Positions 1 through 9,245 of a DNA stretch of 64,000 nt are shown piece by piece. Both the position numbers and the translations under genes were made by a program. The stretch is from an uncultured Oscillospiraceae bacterium. Lineage in GTDB: Bacteria > Bacillota > Clostridia > Oscillospirales > Acutalibacteraceae. Position 1 is the stretch's first letter. Every line of letters starts with the position of its first letter. The DNA is taken from the NCBI GenBank assembly GCA_900547445.1, contig URGJ01000005.1:1-64000 (forward strand). The letters run 5' to 3'. The notes beneath the pieces are model-generated. The model ran no database searches and was not told where the DNA came from. It saw only the letters and a program-made list of their open reading frames with translations.

Positions 1-868
1 CATTATTTTTTATGACAGAACTTAAAGTATCCTGAACTGCTTTCGGCTGTTCATGGATCTCTTTCATCATAAAGTGTTCAAATCCTGCTTTTTCTGCTGC
101 TTCAGCATCCCACTTAATTTCTGTTGTCTGCTTTTCAATCTCATCCCCATCAAGGTTAAAGAAATGAGCTTCTCCAGGTGTCAATCTGGCAAATTCCAGA
201 TTACCAATGTAATAAACATTTCTTGTATATTTCAGAATAGCCGGGACATCAGAAGCTACATAGGTTTCTCCGTCTGCCACTCCTATAATCATTGGACTGT
301 CTTTTCTTGCTACCCAAATTTCTCCCGGATAATCTTTGAACATAAGTTCCAGGGCATAGGAACCACGCACACGAACCATCGTTTTTGCAATCGCATCAAT
401 CGGTCCGAGATTATACTTCTTATAATAATAGTCCACTAGTTTAATTACTACCTCTGTGTCAGTCTGACTGTAAAAAGTATAACCATGCTTTAATAATTTT
501 TCTTTAAGTTCTGTATAATTTTCAATAATACCATTGTGTACGCCAACTACTTCTGATTCTACTTCTCCAGAACCTGATCTTGTACAATTTCCAGATACAT
601 GCGGATGTGCATTAATCTGACTTGGCTCTCCATGTGTTGCCCAACGTGTATGTCCGATTCCACATGTTCCTATCAGTGCTTTTCCTTCATCTGTTTTTTC
701 AATCAGATTGCCTAATCTTCCCTTGGCTTTAACCACCTGTGCCAAACGCTCCCCATCTCGCACAGCGATTCCAGCCGAATCGTACCCTCGGTACTCTAAT
801 TTAGACAGACCATTTAATAAAATAGGTGCTGCCTGCTGTGTTCCAGTAAAACCAACTATTCCACACAT
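1..868 (-). CDS. glmS: Glutamine-fructose-6-phosphate aminotransferase, N-terminal part (runs off left edge)
   Basis: Makes glucosamine-6-phosphate from fructose-6-phosphate and glutamine, the entry step to UDP-GlcNAc. The frame starts MCGIVGFTG at 868, so Cys2 is the N-terminal nucleophile of the class II glutamine amidotransferase domain. YRGYDSAGIAV, GIGHTRWATHGEPS and VHNGIIENY follow, as in the family. About 289 codons are present with no stop; the isomerase domains lie outside the window. A good Shine-Dalgarno (GGGGAG) sits just upstream. Only 34 bp separate it from the preceding acyltransferase gene, so it is probably the last-seen gene of the polysaccharide operon and could supply amino-sugar precursor to it. 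There is no room for a glmS ribozyme. Whether it is the organism's only glmS cannot be told. Confidence 0.95.
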   Translation of the reverse strand, partial: MCGIVGFTGTQQAAPILLNGLSKLEYRGYDSAGIAVRDGERLAQVVKAKGRLGNLIEKTDEGKALIGTCGIGHTRWATHGEPSQINAHPHVSGNCTRSGSGEVESEVVGVHNGIIENYTELKEKLLKHGYTFYSQTDTEVVIKLVDYYYKKYNLGPIDAIAKTMVRVRGSYALELMFKDYPGEIWVARKDSPMIIGVADGETYVASDVPAILKYTRNVYYIGNLEFARLTPGEAHFFNLDGDEIEKQTTEIKWDAEAAEKAGFEHFMMKEIHEQPKAVQDTLSSVIKNN

Positions 869-902
869 TTCAATCTCCCCATTCTTATCATTGTATTCTC
901 TA

Positions 903-1502
903 TTATTCTAACAATCTATTCTTTATTTTTTTTGCAGGTGTTCCTGCAATAATAATATTGGACTCTTCAAAATTTTTTGTCACAACAGAATTAGCCCCTA
1001 TAATATTGTTGTTTCCTATTTTGACATCTCCACATACTACTGCATTTGTAAATAATGTAACATGATTTCCAAGTCTTGGTTCTCTTTCGCCACCACCATT
1101 TGATACAATTGCAGAATTTACAAATAGCCTTGCATCTTCACCAACATCTCCATTAGTTATAATAGAGCCTAAATGAACTATACATAACCCCTTTCCACAA
1201 CTGTTCAATCTAACTTTCATACCATATTTAAATCTTAATCTATTTAATTTGACCAAGCTCAAATAGTACATCCATTTTTTCCCAGTATTAAGGTAATATT
1301 CCGTTTTTCTAAGTCTTTTTTGATACTTAAAAATAGCATCGTTTTCCGTTAGCGGAAATACCCCCCCCACTAATGTTCTCTTTGGATATTTCGCACCTTC
1401 ATATTTAATCCATTCTTTCAAATCCGATGCAGAACTAATTATCTCATGTTCCCATACGGTTGAAGTATCTCTTGCGTATGTTTCATTCATTTCTATGTTC
1501 AT
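903..1502 (-). CDS. Serine-acetyltransferase-like left-handed beta-helix acyltransferase
   Basis: A 199-residue protein with a non-helical N-terminal half (about 1-100) and hexapeptide repeats in the C-terminal half (about 105-190, for example GSIITNGDVGEDARL and GNNNIIGANSVV), ending in the AGTPAKKIK pattern typical of LbH acetyltransferases. It probably O- or N-acetylates a sugar of the polysaccharide; donor and acceptor are unknown. Start chosen at 1502 because GGAGG lies 9 nt upstream. It sits between ugd and glmS in the operon. A run of eight G on the coding strand falls inside codons 45-47 (V-G-G), before the catalytic domain, so loss or gain of one G would abolish the enzyme. In this sequence the frame is open. 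Confidence 0.8.
   Translation of the reverse strand: MNIEMNETYARDTSTVWEHEIISSASDLKEWIKYEGAKYPKRTLVGGVFPLTENDAIFKYQKRLRKTEYYLNTGKKWMYYLSLVKLNRLRFKYGMKVRLNSCGKGLCIVHLGSIITNGDVGEDARLFVNSAIVSNGGGEREPRLGNHVTLFTNAVVCGDVKIGNNNIIGANSVVTKNFEESNIIIAGTPAKKIKNRLLE
1361..1368 (-). repeat. G8 homopolymer inside an acyltransferase gene
   Basis: Eight consecutive C on the plus strand (G on the coding strand) within the coding sequence at 903-1502. Such tracts are rare in this AT-rich context and are classic slipped-strand mutation sites. The frame is intact (ON) at this length. Confidence 0.85.
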
Positions 1503-1529
1503 TATTTACTTCCTCCATACAAAATAGTA

Positions 1530-2768
1530 TCAATCCCGTCTATATAAATCCCTTGTATATACTTTATCTTTCACATCATCTAAACAATCATTATATCTAT
1601 TTGCAATGATTGCCTGACTCTGCTCCTTAAATTTATCCAAATCATTCACAACCTTACTTCCAAAGAAAGTGCTTCCATCTTCCAATGTTGGCTCATAAAT
1701 AATAACAGATGCTCCTTTAGCCTTGATTCTCTTCATAACTCCCTGTATAGAAGACTGGCGGAAATTATCTGAATTTGATTTCATAGTAAGACGATATACA
1801 CCAATCACAACCTCTTTTTCCATAGAAGCATCATAAGTATTTTCATCTTCATAAGCATAATACCCTGCCTTCTGTAAAACACGATCTGCTATGAAATCTT
1901 TCCTGGTTCTATTTGATTCAACAATAGCAGACATCATATTCTGTGGAACATCTTCATAATTAGCCAAAAGCTGCTTAGTATCCTTTGGTAAGCAATAACC
2001 ACCATATCCAAATGACGGATTATTATAATGTGATCCAATTCTTGGATCAAGACACACACCGTTAATGATCTGTTGTGTGTTCAATCCTTTCATTTCGGCA
2101 TATGTGTCAAGCTCATTAAAATATGATACTCTGAGAGCCAGATATGTATTAGCAAATAACTTCACTGCTTCCGCTTCTGTAAATCCCATAATCAAAGTAT
2201 CAATATTCTCTTTAATAGCACCTTCCTGTAATAATCCGGCAAATGTATTCGCAGCCTTTACAAGTCTAGCATTTTGAATATCCGTTCCCACAATAATTCT
2301 TGACGGATATAGATTATCGTACAAGGCCTTAGATTCACGCAAAAACTCAGGGCTAAAAATAATATTGTCACAATGAAATTTTTCTCTAATACTTGCTGTA
2401 TATCCTACTGGAATTGTCGATTTTATAACCATAATCGCATCTGGATTATATTCAATAACCAACTTGATCACAGCTTCTACTGCTGATGTATCAAAGAAAT
2501 TTTTCTTACTGTCATAGTTTGTGGGAGCAGCAATAACTACAAAGTCCGCATCTTTATACGCTGATTTTGCATCTAATGTTGCCGTTAAATGCAATTTCTT
2601 CTCTGACAGATATTTTTCAATATATTCATCCTGAATTGGAGATTTTTTTTGGTTTATTAATTCTACTTTTTCTGGAATAATATCTACTGCCATCACTTCA
2701 TGGTGTTGCGATAACAAAGTAGCTATGGATAATCCCACATATCCAGTTCCTGCAACTGCAATTTTCAT
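1530..2768 (-). CDS. ugd: UDP-glucose 6-dehydrogenase
   Basis: Oxidises UDP-glucose to UDP-glucuronate with two NAD+ in the cytoplasm, giving a uronic-acid precursor for the capsule or for further conversion. The 412-residue sequence has the N-terminal Rossmann motif GTGYVGLS (residues 7-14), the conserved SPEFLRE segment (139-145), and the catalytic cysteine in [11 protein letters not shown] (Cys259) that forms the thioester intermediate. It belongs to the UDP-Glc/GDP-Man dehydrogenase family; the UDP-glucose assignment rests on overall similarity to short TuaD/Ugd enzymes, and a related UDP-ManNAc or GDP-mannose dehydrogenase is possible but less likely. It lies between the neuC-like gene (42 bp away) and the acyltransferase gene (27 bp away). 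Confidence 0.88.
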   Translation of the reverse strand: MKIAVAGTGYVGLSIATLLSQHHEVMAVDIIPEKVELINQKKSPIQDEYIEKYLSEKKLHLTATLDAKSAYKDADFVVIAAPTNYDSKKNFFDTSAVEAVIKLVIEYNPDAIMVIKSTIPVGYTASIREKFHCDNIIFSPEFLRESKALYDNLYPSRIIVGTDIQNARLVKAANTFAGLLQEGAIKENIDTLIMGFTEAEAVKLFANTYLALRVSYFNELDTYAEMKGLNTQQIINGVCLDPRIGSHYNNPSFGYGGYCLPKDTKQLLANYEDVPQNMMSAIVESNRTRKDFIADRVLQKAGYYAYEDENTYDASMEKEVVIGVYRLTMKSNSDNFRQSSIQGVMKRIKAKGASVIIYEPTLEDGSTFFGSKVVNDLDKFKEQSQAIIANRYNDCLDDVKDKVYTRDLYRRD

Positions 2769-2810
2769 ATTCGCATACCTCCTGCTTTACACTTCTGTTT
2801 CTACTGAATT

Positions 2811-3953
2811 TTAGACTATATCATAAAATTCCTTTAAAATGGACGTTCCATTTTCTAAAATTTCTTTTGTCTTTTTATAATAATTTTCTGCAGTATTTTC
2901 TACATAATACGGATTAATTATTTTTTCATTTTTCCCGGTAATCTCTTTCATTGCCTGACCGATCATACTACTGTCGCAAGTGACATCAATAACACTGTTA
3001 CCATGTACTCGTCCTCTTTGTCTATCTCCAATATTAATTGTATACCTTCCTAATGACGGTGTTTCAATAATTCCAGATGAAGAATTTCCTATTAATGCCA
3101 CAGAATTTTTTACTAAATATAAAAACGAATCTACATTCAAGTTTTCATAATAATACGCATTTTCATGTTCATCCACATAATTGAGCCATGAAGAACGTAT
3201 GATATCAGATTTTGTATCTGCATTCGTCCCCATAAAAATAACACTCATTCCATTCATATTTTCCTGCAATGCAGTCAATACTTCTTTCACCTGATCTTCC
3301 ATTTTCACATCAGTTAGTGTTTCGGGATGAAAAGCTACAACCCAATATTTTTGTGGAATAAGTTCTTTTACTTTTTCAATTACTTTCTCTTCATCTATCT
3401 TGCAACAATTTTCTGCCCCTAATGCCCCAAGATAAAATACTCTTTTAGGATCTTCTCCCAACTGTATTACACGTTTTCTATATTCTTCTGTACTGGTAAA
3501 ATGATACTGACTCATTTTGGTAATAGAATGACGTATAAATTCATCATAATTGCCATATGTAACTTCCCCACCATGTAAATGCAAAATTGGGATTCTTTGC
3601 ATAGCTGCTGCAATCGCAACCGCCATCATTTCATATCTATCTCCAAGTATAATTAATAAATCAAATTTATTATTTTCAAAATAATTTCCAAAACAATCTA
3701 AAGCTGTTGCCATGCAATGCATCACATTCGCATTACTGTCATTCTCTATATTTAGCGGAATCTCCAAATCGATTTTAAATCCATCCTGTCGTATTATATC
3801 TACAGAGTGACCAAACTTATCTTCCAAATGTGAGCCTGTAACCAATACTGAAAACTCTATAGCTTTGTCATTATCTAATAATCTTAAAAAATTTTTTACT
3901 ATTCCATAATCTGCTCTTGAACCAGTCGCATACGCTACTCTATACTTTCCCAT
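2811..3953 (-). CDS. neuC: Hydrolysing UDP-sugar 2-epimerase, NeuC/LegG type
   Basis: A GT-B-fold epimerase of 380 residues that releases UDP. It would convert UDP-GlcNAc to ManNAc (NeuC) or UDP-diNAc-bacillosamine to the 2,4-diacetamido mannose analogue (LegG). Visible family motifs: TGSRADYG near residue 10, GDRYEM near 108, HLHGGEVTYG near 130 followed by DEFIRHSITK, AFHPET near 215, and GNSSSGIIETP near 298 with NIGDRQRGR soon after. It stands 12 bp after neuA in a neuD-neuB-neuA-neuC order, the standard nonulosonic acid set. The sequence alone does not settle which substrate is used; the bacillosamine genes in the same operon make the LegG reaction possible. Confidence 0.85.
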   Translation of the reverse strand: MGKYRVAYATGSRADYGIVKNFLRLLDNDKAIEFSVLVTGSHLEDKFGHSVDIIRQDGFKIDLEIPLNIENDSNANVMHCMATALDCFGNYFENNKFDLLIILGDRYEMMAVAIAAAMQRIPILHLHGGEVTYGNYDEFIRHSITKMSQYHFTSTEEYRKRVIQLGEDPKRVFYLGALGAENCCKIDEEKVIEKVKELIPQKYWVVAFHPETLTDVKMEDQVKEVLTALQENMNGMSVIFMGTNADTKSDIIRSSWLNYVDEHENAYYYENLNVDSFLYLVKNSVALIGNSSSGIIETPSLGRYTINIGDRQRGRVHGNSVIDVTCDSSMIGQAMKEITGKNEKIINPYYVENTAENYYKKTKEILENGTSILKEFYDIV

Positions 3954-3965
3954 ACTAACCTTCTT

Positions 3966-4646
3966 TTACTGATTTATAATAGTTTCGGCAATTTTAAAAT
4001 CAAGTTCTGTATCTATATCTATACTGCGCTCTGCCGGCATTTTATATGCGTAACAATCTTCTCTATACAGATTTGTATTTTCCAAAAAAGCCTTCACATC
4101 TGCCATATAAATTGCCCCATTTATCCTATAAAACGTTTCTAATTTCTGTCTTTGTTTATTACTGTCTGCCCGCAAAAATCCGGATAACGAATTATTTTCT
4201 GGTAAAGTATTACTCCACAATGGCGAATGCTCCATTTCACAAACTGATACAACCGCTATTGCATCTTTCTCTTTAAATAATTCATAAGCTTTTTTTATAT
4301 CTTCGTACTTTCGCAATGGAGATGTTGGCTGTAAAAGCGTAAATGTATCAAATACAATTCCCATCTCCTGATATTTTTTCAATACTTCTTTTACAACATC
4401 CCATGATGACGCTACATCTGATGCATTTTCTTCTGATCGATAAAAAGGTACTTCTGCTCCATATTGTATTGCAATCTCGCCATATCTTTCAGAATCCGTA
4501 GAAACCAGTATGTGTGAATAAATCTCTGATTTCTTCGCTGCTTCTATGCTATATGCAATTAAAGGTTTTCCATTTAATAATTTTATATTTTTATCTTTCA
4601 AGCCTTTCGAACCGCTTCTTGCAGGTATTATTGCTAAATTATTCAT
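3966..4646 (-). CDS. neuA: CMP-nonulosonic acid cytidylyltransferase (NeuA/LegF type)
   Basis: Activates a nonulosonic acid with CTP to give the CMP sugar used by sialyltransferase-like enzymes. At 226 residues it is the single-domain form without the extra C-terminal esterase of some NeuA proteins. Motifs: IPARSGSKGLKDKN at residues 7-20 (nucleotide-binding loop), LLQPTSPLR near 104, FYRINGAIY near 171, and ERSIDIDTELDF near 206, which carries the metal-binding aspartates. Its start overlaps the end of neuB by 8 bp, implying translational coupling. Whether the product is CMP-Neu5Ac or CMP-legionaminate cannot be decided by eye. Confidence 0.88.
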   Translation of the reverse strand: MNNLAIIPARSGSKGLKDKNIKLLNGKPLIAYSIEAAKKSEIYSHILVSTDSERYGEIAIQYGAEVPFYRSEENASDVASSWDVVKEVLKKYQEMGIVFDTFTLLQPTSPLRKYEDIKKAYELFKEKDAIAVVSVCEMEHSPLWSNTLPENNSLSGFLRADSNKQRQKLETFYRINGAIYMADVKAFLENTNLYREDCYAYKMPAERSIDIDTELDFKIAETIINQ

Positions 4647-5670
4647 CTTCTCTATTCACTCCTTTACAAGAAATCAATTCATCTATTTCAAAATCTTTTT
4701 CAGCTTCTTTCCCCAACACCTCATACCAATGAATCGGAGAAATTCCATTTCCTGGTCTTTTACAAGTGATATTCTCTTCGGAAAACATTTCACCTCTCAT
4801 GATTTTTCTTTTTGCTACAATAGATTTTCTTGCAACGAATATATTGCTTCGTTCAGATTCAGTCACTTCTTTCGTTTCATTTCCAAGCATAATTTCAGCT
4901 TTATGCACACCTACACACAATTCTTTTAGTTCTTCTGGTGTAATAGACGCTTTATGATCAGGTCCTGGCATAGCTTTATCTAAAGTAAAATGTTTTTCGA
5001 TAAATTTAGCTCCCAATCCAACCGCCACAAGAGAAGCAACAATTCCTTCTGAATGATCTGAAAGTCCGATTTTCCAATCTGGTGCTAATTCTTGAAGCTT
5101 ATTCATGGCAAGCAAATTCATATCTTCCGGCTCTGTTGGATATTGTGTATTACAATGTAATACCGTAAAACTTGTGTCTTTACTTTGTTGCAAAACATTT
5201 ATTGCATATTTAACTTCATCAATCGTAGACATTCCTGTTGATAGAATTACTTGTTTATTTTGACATTCAATTGCTGCTACCCTCTGTAAATAAGGAAGAT
5301 TTGTAATCTCTCCTGATGGTACTTTCCATATATTCTGACCGATTTTTTGCAAAAATGAAAAAGATTCAAAATCAAATGGCGTAGAAAAAATCTGAATATC
5401 TAAAGTAGAAGCATACTGTACCAATTCCAAATATTCAGTTTCCGTTAATGCCAATTTTTTTAACATATCTAGCTGTGAACCATTTCCATCATTTTTTTTC
5501 TGATATTCGGCTTTAGGGGCATATCTTGAAACAAGATTTTCTGGCACAAAACTTTGGAATTTAACTGCATCTGCTCCAGCTTCTTTCGCTTTTTTCATCA
5601 TTGTTTTTGCCAATTCAACACTTCCATTATGATTGCAGCCAATCTCTGCAACAATTTGAATATCACTCAT
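4639..5670 (-). CDS. neuB: Nonulosonic acid synthase (NeuB/LegI type)
   Basis: Condenses phosphoenolpyruvate with ManNAc (NeuB) or its 4-acetamido-6-deoxy analogue (LegI). The 343-residue protein has a TIM barrel (about 1-280) with AEIGCNHNG (8-16), DAVKFQ (34-39), STGMS (144-148), LHCNTQYPT (171-179), IGLSDHSEG (201-209), IEKHFTLD (224-231) and PGPDHKAS (235-242), then a C-terminal antifreeze-like SAF domain (about 283-343) with KRPGNGISP. All are hallmarks of the family. It follows neuD by 2 bp and overlaps neuA by 8 bp. The substrate assignment between sialic and legionaminic acid is open. Confidence 0.92.
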   Translation of the reverse strand: MSDIQIVAEIGCNHNGSVELAKTMMKKAKEAGADAVKFQSFVPENLVSRYAPKAEYQKKNDGNGSQLDMLKKLALTETEYLELVQYASTLDIQIFSTPFDFESFSFLQKIGQNIWKVPSGEITNLPYLQRVAAIECQNKQVILSTGMSTIDEVKYAINVLQQSKDTSFTVLHCNTQYPTEPEDMNLLAMNKLQELAPDWKIGLSDHSEGIVASLVAVGLGAKFIEKHFTLDKAMPGPDHKASITPEELKELCVGVHKAEIMLGNETKEVTESERSNIFVARKSIVAKRKIMRGEMFSEENITCKRPGNGISPIHWYEVLGKEAEKDFEIDELISCKGVNREDE

Positions 5671-5672
5671 TT

Positions 5673-6293
5673 CTAATCTCTCCTCTTTATAACTCTAGCA
5701 GGTACACCTACTACAGTTACTTTCTCCGGTATATCTTTAATAATCACACTACCTGAACCAATAATTGCATTGGAACCGATTTTCAATTGACCGTTACACA
5801 CAGATGAACTGCCCAAAAAAACACTATTTCCTACAATTACATTTCCATTTATAACAGAATTTGTTGATAAATGATTGTGATCACCCACTTTACATTCGTG
5901 TTCAATCAAAGCCTTTGTATTTATAACATTATTATTTCCTATCTCTGCATCAGCATTTATTACTGCCATTTTACCTACAAAATTCCCTATTCCCATTTTT
6001 GCACTGGCCGATATAATTGCTGAAGAATCAATAATATTGATTATGTTCAATCTTCGTTCTCTAATTCTGTCAAACCATAACTTACGGTATCCAACATCTC
6101 CAATAGAAACAAAATAACTATATTTTTCACAATTTAGAATATCTTCAAGTCCCGTACCCAAGATTGGTAATCCCATATGCATACCTTTTTTGTTGCTATC
6201 TATGAATCCACATAATTCATATTCTGATTTATTAATTGAATCTGCAACTGACTTTGCATGTCCACCAGCTCCTATTAAAATCAGTTTTTTCAT
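5673..6293 (-). CDS. neuD: NeuD/PglD-family sugar acetyltransferase
   Basis: A 206-residue protein with the N-terminal PglD-type sugar-binding Rossmann domain (LIGAGGHAKSVADSI at residues 5-19) and a C-terminal left-handed beta-helix (about 85-195) ending in VVGVPARVIKRR. The family includes NeuD O-acetyltransferases of sialic acid and the PglD/LegH N-acetyltransferases of 4-amino sugars. Being directly upstream of neuB suggests it acts on the nonulosonic acid or its precursor. A second PglD-like gene lies at the head of the operon, so the two may divide O- and N-acetylation. It begins the tight neuDBAC block. Confidence 0.85.
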   Translation of the reverse strand: MKKLILIGAGGHAKSVADSINKSEYELCGFIDSNKKGMHMGLPILGTGLEDILNCEKYSYFVSIGDVGYRKLWFDRIRERRLNIINIIDSSAIISASAKMGIGNFVGKMAVINADAEIGNNNVINTKALIEHECKVGDHNHLSTNSVINGNVIVGNSVFLGSSSVCNGQLKIGSNAIIGSGSVIIKDIPEKVTVVGVPARVIKRRD

Positions 6294-6449
6294 CTAAAAT
6301 CACCTCAAATCTATTTTCTAAGATACTCTCTCAATTTATTCCAATTTTTTATACCTATTTTAACAAATGATGACACTATTCTTTTATTCATTTTTTACAT
6401 ATGTACATGTGGCTATCAATATAAACTTTTCCATTTAATCCACTCACTT

Positions 6450-7302
6450 TTATTCTATAAAATCGTTCTTTACTTTATCAAAAATTTCCTTACCCTCAAG
6501 ACAAGATTGTGAAAAATAAATTTGTGAAACAAATTCCATACCATATCTCATTTCCAAAATATTTTTTATATCTCTTATCCTTTTTGATACAGCTTTACTA
6601 TCCTCAATCATGTATTCTGGTTCATCTAACGTAAACTGTATAAGTTTTCCTGCTTGATTAAGCTTTATGCCCCCCCACGAATAATGGACTCTGTAATCTA
6701 TATCTGTGTACACTTTTTATATTAACCATTAAATCCAATTCGGATAATTTTTCATTTTCAGGCACAATACAACAAAAAGTATCTCCCGTTTCAATTAACC
6801 ATTCTTGTATTTGTAAATATGCATTATAGACTTTTTTCAAAAAATCTGCCGATATTTTCTTTTGTAAATACCAATCCAAATTACCTGGATTTTTGCTTTT
6901 TCTCTTCAAAACTCGAACATTTATTTTATGTTGATCTGTATATAAATTCATCCCCATTCTATGATTACCATCGAGAAGCCTCATATCCTTATCTACTATA
7001 AATAAAGAATTCGGATCATATCCTTTGCTTTGATATGATGTAATTAATTTTGAGAAAGCCATGTTCCCATCTTCCTCCCGATGTTTATTACCATATGCTG
7101 CCCTACTAACCGTATTTTGCCATACAAATGTTTGTTTATTATATTCCACATAATCCTTTATATCCAAATACCTCGTAGTAGCTAGAAACTGATTATGTTC
7201 TACATTTCTTCTTAAATTCATTATATCTCCAATAGAAGCACTACATGACTGAGCTGTTCTACTATCATATAAATCTACCAACATCTTTTTTATACTAAAC
7301 AT
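6450..7302 (-). pseudogene. ParB/sulfiredoxin-like protein, split by a frameshift at a G7 tract
   Basis: Two frames make one apparent gene. The upstream frame (7302 to 6658, 214 residues) has a ParB-N-like core, LLDGNHRMGMNLY near residue 108, and stops shortly after a run of seven G. The downstream frame (ending at 6450) continues with GGIKLNQAGKLIQF and ends in NDFIE. Removing one G at 6670-6676 joins them into one protein of about 283 residues. The upstream gene product ends 1 bp after the FrhB-like gene, so it is in the operon. I do not recognise a specific function. The break may be a phase-variable OFF state, a decayed gene, or a sequencing error in the homopolymer. Confidence 0.65.
6670..6676 (-). 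repeat. G7 homopolymer at a frameshift
   Basis: Seven C on the plus strand. The reading frames before and after the tract are offset by one base, so six or nine G would restore a full-length ParB-like protein. The flank (CGTG followed by the G run) is the same as at the tract near 20,880. Confidence 0.85.
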
Positions 7303-7303
7303 T

Positions 7304-8458
7304 TTAATTTTCTCCTCCCAATACTTTCCATTTTATACGATTCAAAATAGTTGGTTTTGCATACTTTTCTGTCCAGAAATGAATATTCGCATCTGATTTT
7401 TCTAACTTCTTTTCAAAACTCTTCTGAAAAGTATTTCGTGGCGCTGGTAATATAATTCTTGGATTATTACGAATTATTTCTTGGCTATCTACATTTCTAA
7501 TTAAAAAGTATTTTTCTACTTCATTAAAAATTTTTTTTCCTTTTTCAGTCAACACTAATACTGCCGAACACCCAAGACTATCTGTAAATTCGGGACATAC
7601 TTTTTCCATTCCCCACGCATCTCCTATCAATAGATCACTCATAATATTCTGTCCCTTATATTCGCAACTCAAACATCTATTTCTTTCAAACAAACCATCT
7701 GTAAAGCATTTCAAAAAGTAACCATCATTTTTTCTAAACGTTATATGTTCAGTTCCATTCTTAAATTGAAACTTCAATCCATAATTTAAGCATCCTTTTG
7801 TTTTATCTCTCATAGACACTTTAATAATTGAACTTTCACTCATTCTTTCCTCTTCAGCTAAATATTTTTTCCATATTTTACGTTCTATAGATCCATGACA
7901 TACAACTGCCAGCGTAATTAATTTATCACTTTTAACACACTTTTTTACTGCTGCAACTTGACATGGGACTCCTGAAAAAAGTACTATTTTTCCCTTTTCT
8001 ACAATCTGTTTGATTTTCACTATGCAATCATTTAAGTCACTTTTCACATATTTTGATCCCATCATTTTTTTGCAAATTTCTATCTCATTAGAAACAATAT
8101 GTTTGGGCATAAACTTGTCATCATATATACAACCACAAACATATCCGTCCATTTCTAATACTTTTTGTGCTATTTGAAAAAAAACACCGCCTGACGAACT
8201 TACTTTTCTGATTTCATTGTTTTTGTTTTTAACTATATATCCCTCAATACAATTCAGTTCTTCTATATCTTCAGGTTTATTCAATTCAATACATACTCTT
8301 TCACATCTATTGCAATTAATACACTTTTGCAAATCAATTTCTGGATGTATGTTTTCATCAAATGATATTGCTTTGGTTGGACAAGCTTCTGCACATGCTG
8401 AACAAGAGTAACATTTTTCTTTAAAATCAAAATTTATCATATTATTTAAAACACTCAC
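7304..8458 (-). CDS. FrhB-like protein with two [4Fe-4S] clusters (F420 hydrogenase beta-subunit family)
   Basis: A 384-residue cytoplasmic protein. The N-terminus carries two ferredoxin-type cysteine sets, C16/C19/C22/C26 and C46/C49/C52/C56. The rest is the FrhB_FdhB N- and C-terminal domain pair (SSSGGVFFQIAQ near 90, FSGVPCQVAAVK near 160, GDAWGM near 277). Proteins of this build are often found beside polysaccharide pyruvyl-transferase-family genes in surface glycan loci of Firmicutes and Bacteroidetes; their reaction there is not well defined. Here one intervening gene separates it from such a partner. It overlaps the upstream deacetylase-like gene by 17 bp. Confidence 0.82.
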   Translation of the reverse strand: MSVLNNMINFDFKEKCYSCSACAEACPTKAISFDENIHPEIDLQKCINCNRCERVCIELNKPEDIEELNCIEGYIVKNKNNEIRKVSSSGGVFFQIAQKVLEMDGYVCGCIYDDKFMPKHIVSNEIEICKKMMGSKYVKSDLNDCIVKIKQIVEKGKIVLFSGVPCQVAAVKKCVKSDKLITLAVVCHGSIERKIWKKYLAEEERMSESSIIKVSMRDKTKGCLNYGLKFQFKNGTEHITFRKNDGYFLKCFTDGLFERNRCLSCEYKGQNIMSDLLIGDAWGMEKVCPEFTDSLGCSAVLVLTEKGKKIFNEVEKYFLIRNVDSQEIIRNNPRIILPAPRNTFQKSFEKKLEKSDANIHFWTEKYAKPTILNRIKWKVLGGEN

Positions 8459-9242
8459 TTAAAGGAACTATTTCTGCACCATCTTTAATTACATAATTAT
8501 ATATTTGTTTAATTAACTTTTTCGCTTTTTCATCTGTATTTAATTGCCAATAATGAGTATATATAACAAATGGCACTTTTCTTGCTTTGCAAATATGGTA
8601 CTCATAAATCAGCCGTTCATAATTATCTATTGTATATGCATTCAGTTCTTTATGCTTTCCATAGTTCATAATACCTGGATACTGTACTTTTTTTACTATC
8701 CTAAATCCCCAACGAATTATAAAATTATATATATATCTTAAATTTACTTTTCTATCTCTCACCCCAATAATGCCAGAGTAATTCATTTGAAGATCTTCTA
8801 ATACTGAAATAGCTTTTTTATCAATACTATTATTAGGTGCAACAAATACTGATATATTCATACCTAACAATTTCTCTAAATGTTTTTTTCCTTTCGGTAT
8901 TTCCTCTTTTAATTGACTACTACTTTTCCATTTCATTTCAGCAAGCCATTTGTTTTCACTTAGCTGATATTCATGTGAATAGCCATGTAACAATATATCA
9001 ACTTTTCCCTGTTTATATTTTTTCTTTAAATATTCTAATAATTCTGTATTTTCAGCTATATCATAATATCCCATTCCAATTTCTTTTCCATATGGAAACA
9101 CATCATCTCTATGAACTGGAACCGTATACGGCACAACTGAAAGAGATACACAATCATCCTCATTTAAAAAATCATATGCTCTTTGTAAATCTTTAGGTTT
9201 TGTAAAATATGATGTATCATCATCCCGAATAGCAACTTTCAT
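8442..9242 (-). CDS. Polysaccharide-deacetylase-like protein (NodB fold, DUF2334-like)
   Basis: A 266-residue protein with the metal-site pattern of NodB-fold deacetylases: RDDD at residues 6-9 (aspartates for base and metal), HGYSHEY with His86 and His90, APNN near 135 and THYWQ near 234. No signal peptide or membrane segment is apparent, so it would act on a cytoplasmic or lipid-linked intermediate, unlike secreted peptidoglycan deacetylases. It lies 3 bp after the pyruvyl-transferase-family gene and overlaps the FrhB-like gene. The substrate is unknown; de-N-acetylation of a repeat-unit sugar is the simplest guess. Confidence 0.7.
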   Translation of the reverse strand: MKVAIRDDDTSYFTKPKDLQRAYDFLNEDDCVSLSVVPYTVPVHRDDVFPYGKEIGMGYYDIAENTELLEYLKKKYKQGKVDILLHGYSHEYQLSENKWLAEMKWKSSSQLKEEIPKGKKHLEKLLGMNISVFVAPNNSIDKKAISVLEDLQMNYSGIIGVRDRKVNLRYIYNFIIRWGFRIVKKVQYPGIMNYGKHKELNAYTIDNYERLIYEYHICKARKVPFVIYTHYWQLNTDEKAKKLIKQIYNYVIKDGAEIVPLSECFK

Positions 9243-9245
9243 TTT

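Noticed and set aside
868..903. glmS ribozyme
   Set aside because: Only 34 bp separate glmS from the upstream gene, far too short.
6311..6391. 26-codon minus-strand frame between neuD and the ParB-like gene
   Set aside because: Basic peptide, but no ribosome binding site and a competing overlapping 16-codon frame; likely chance in AT-rich DNA.
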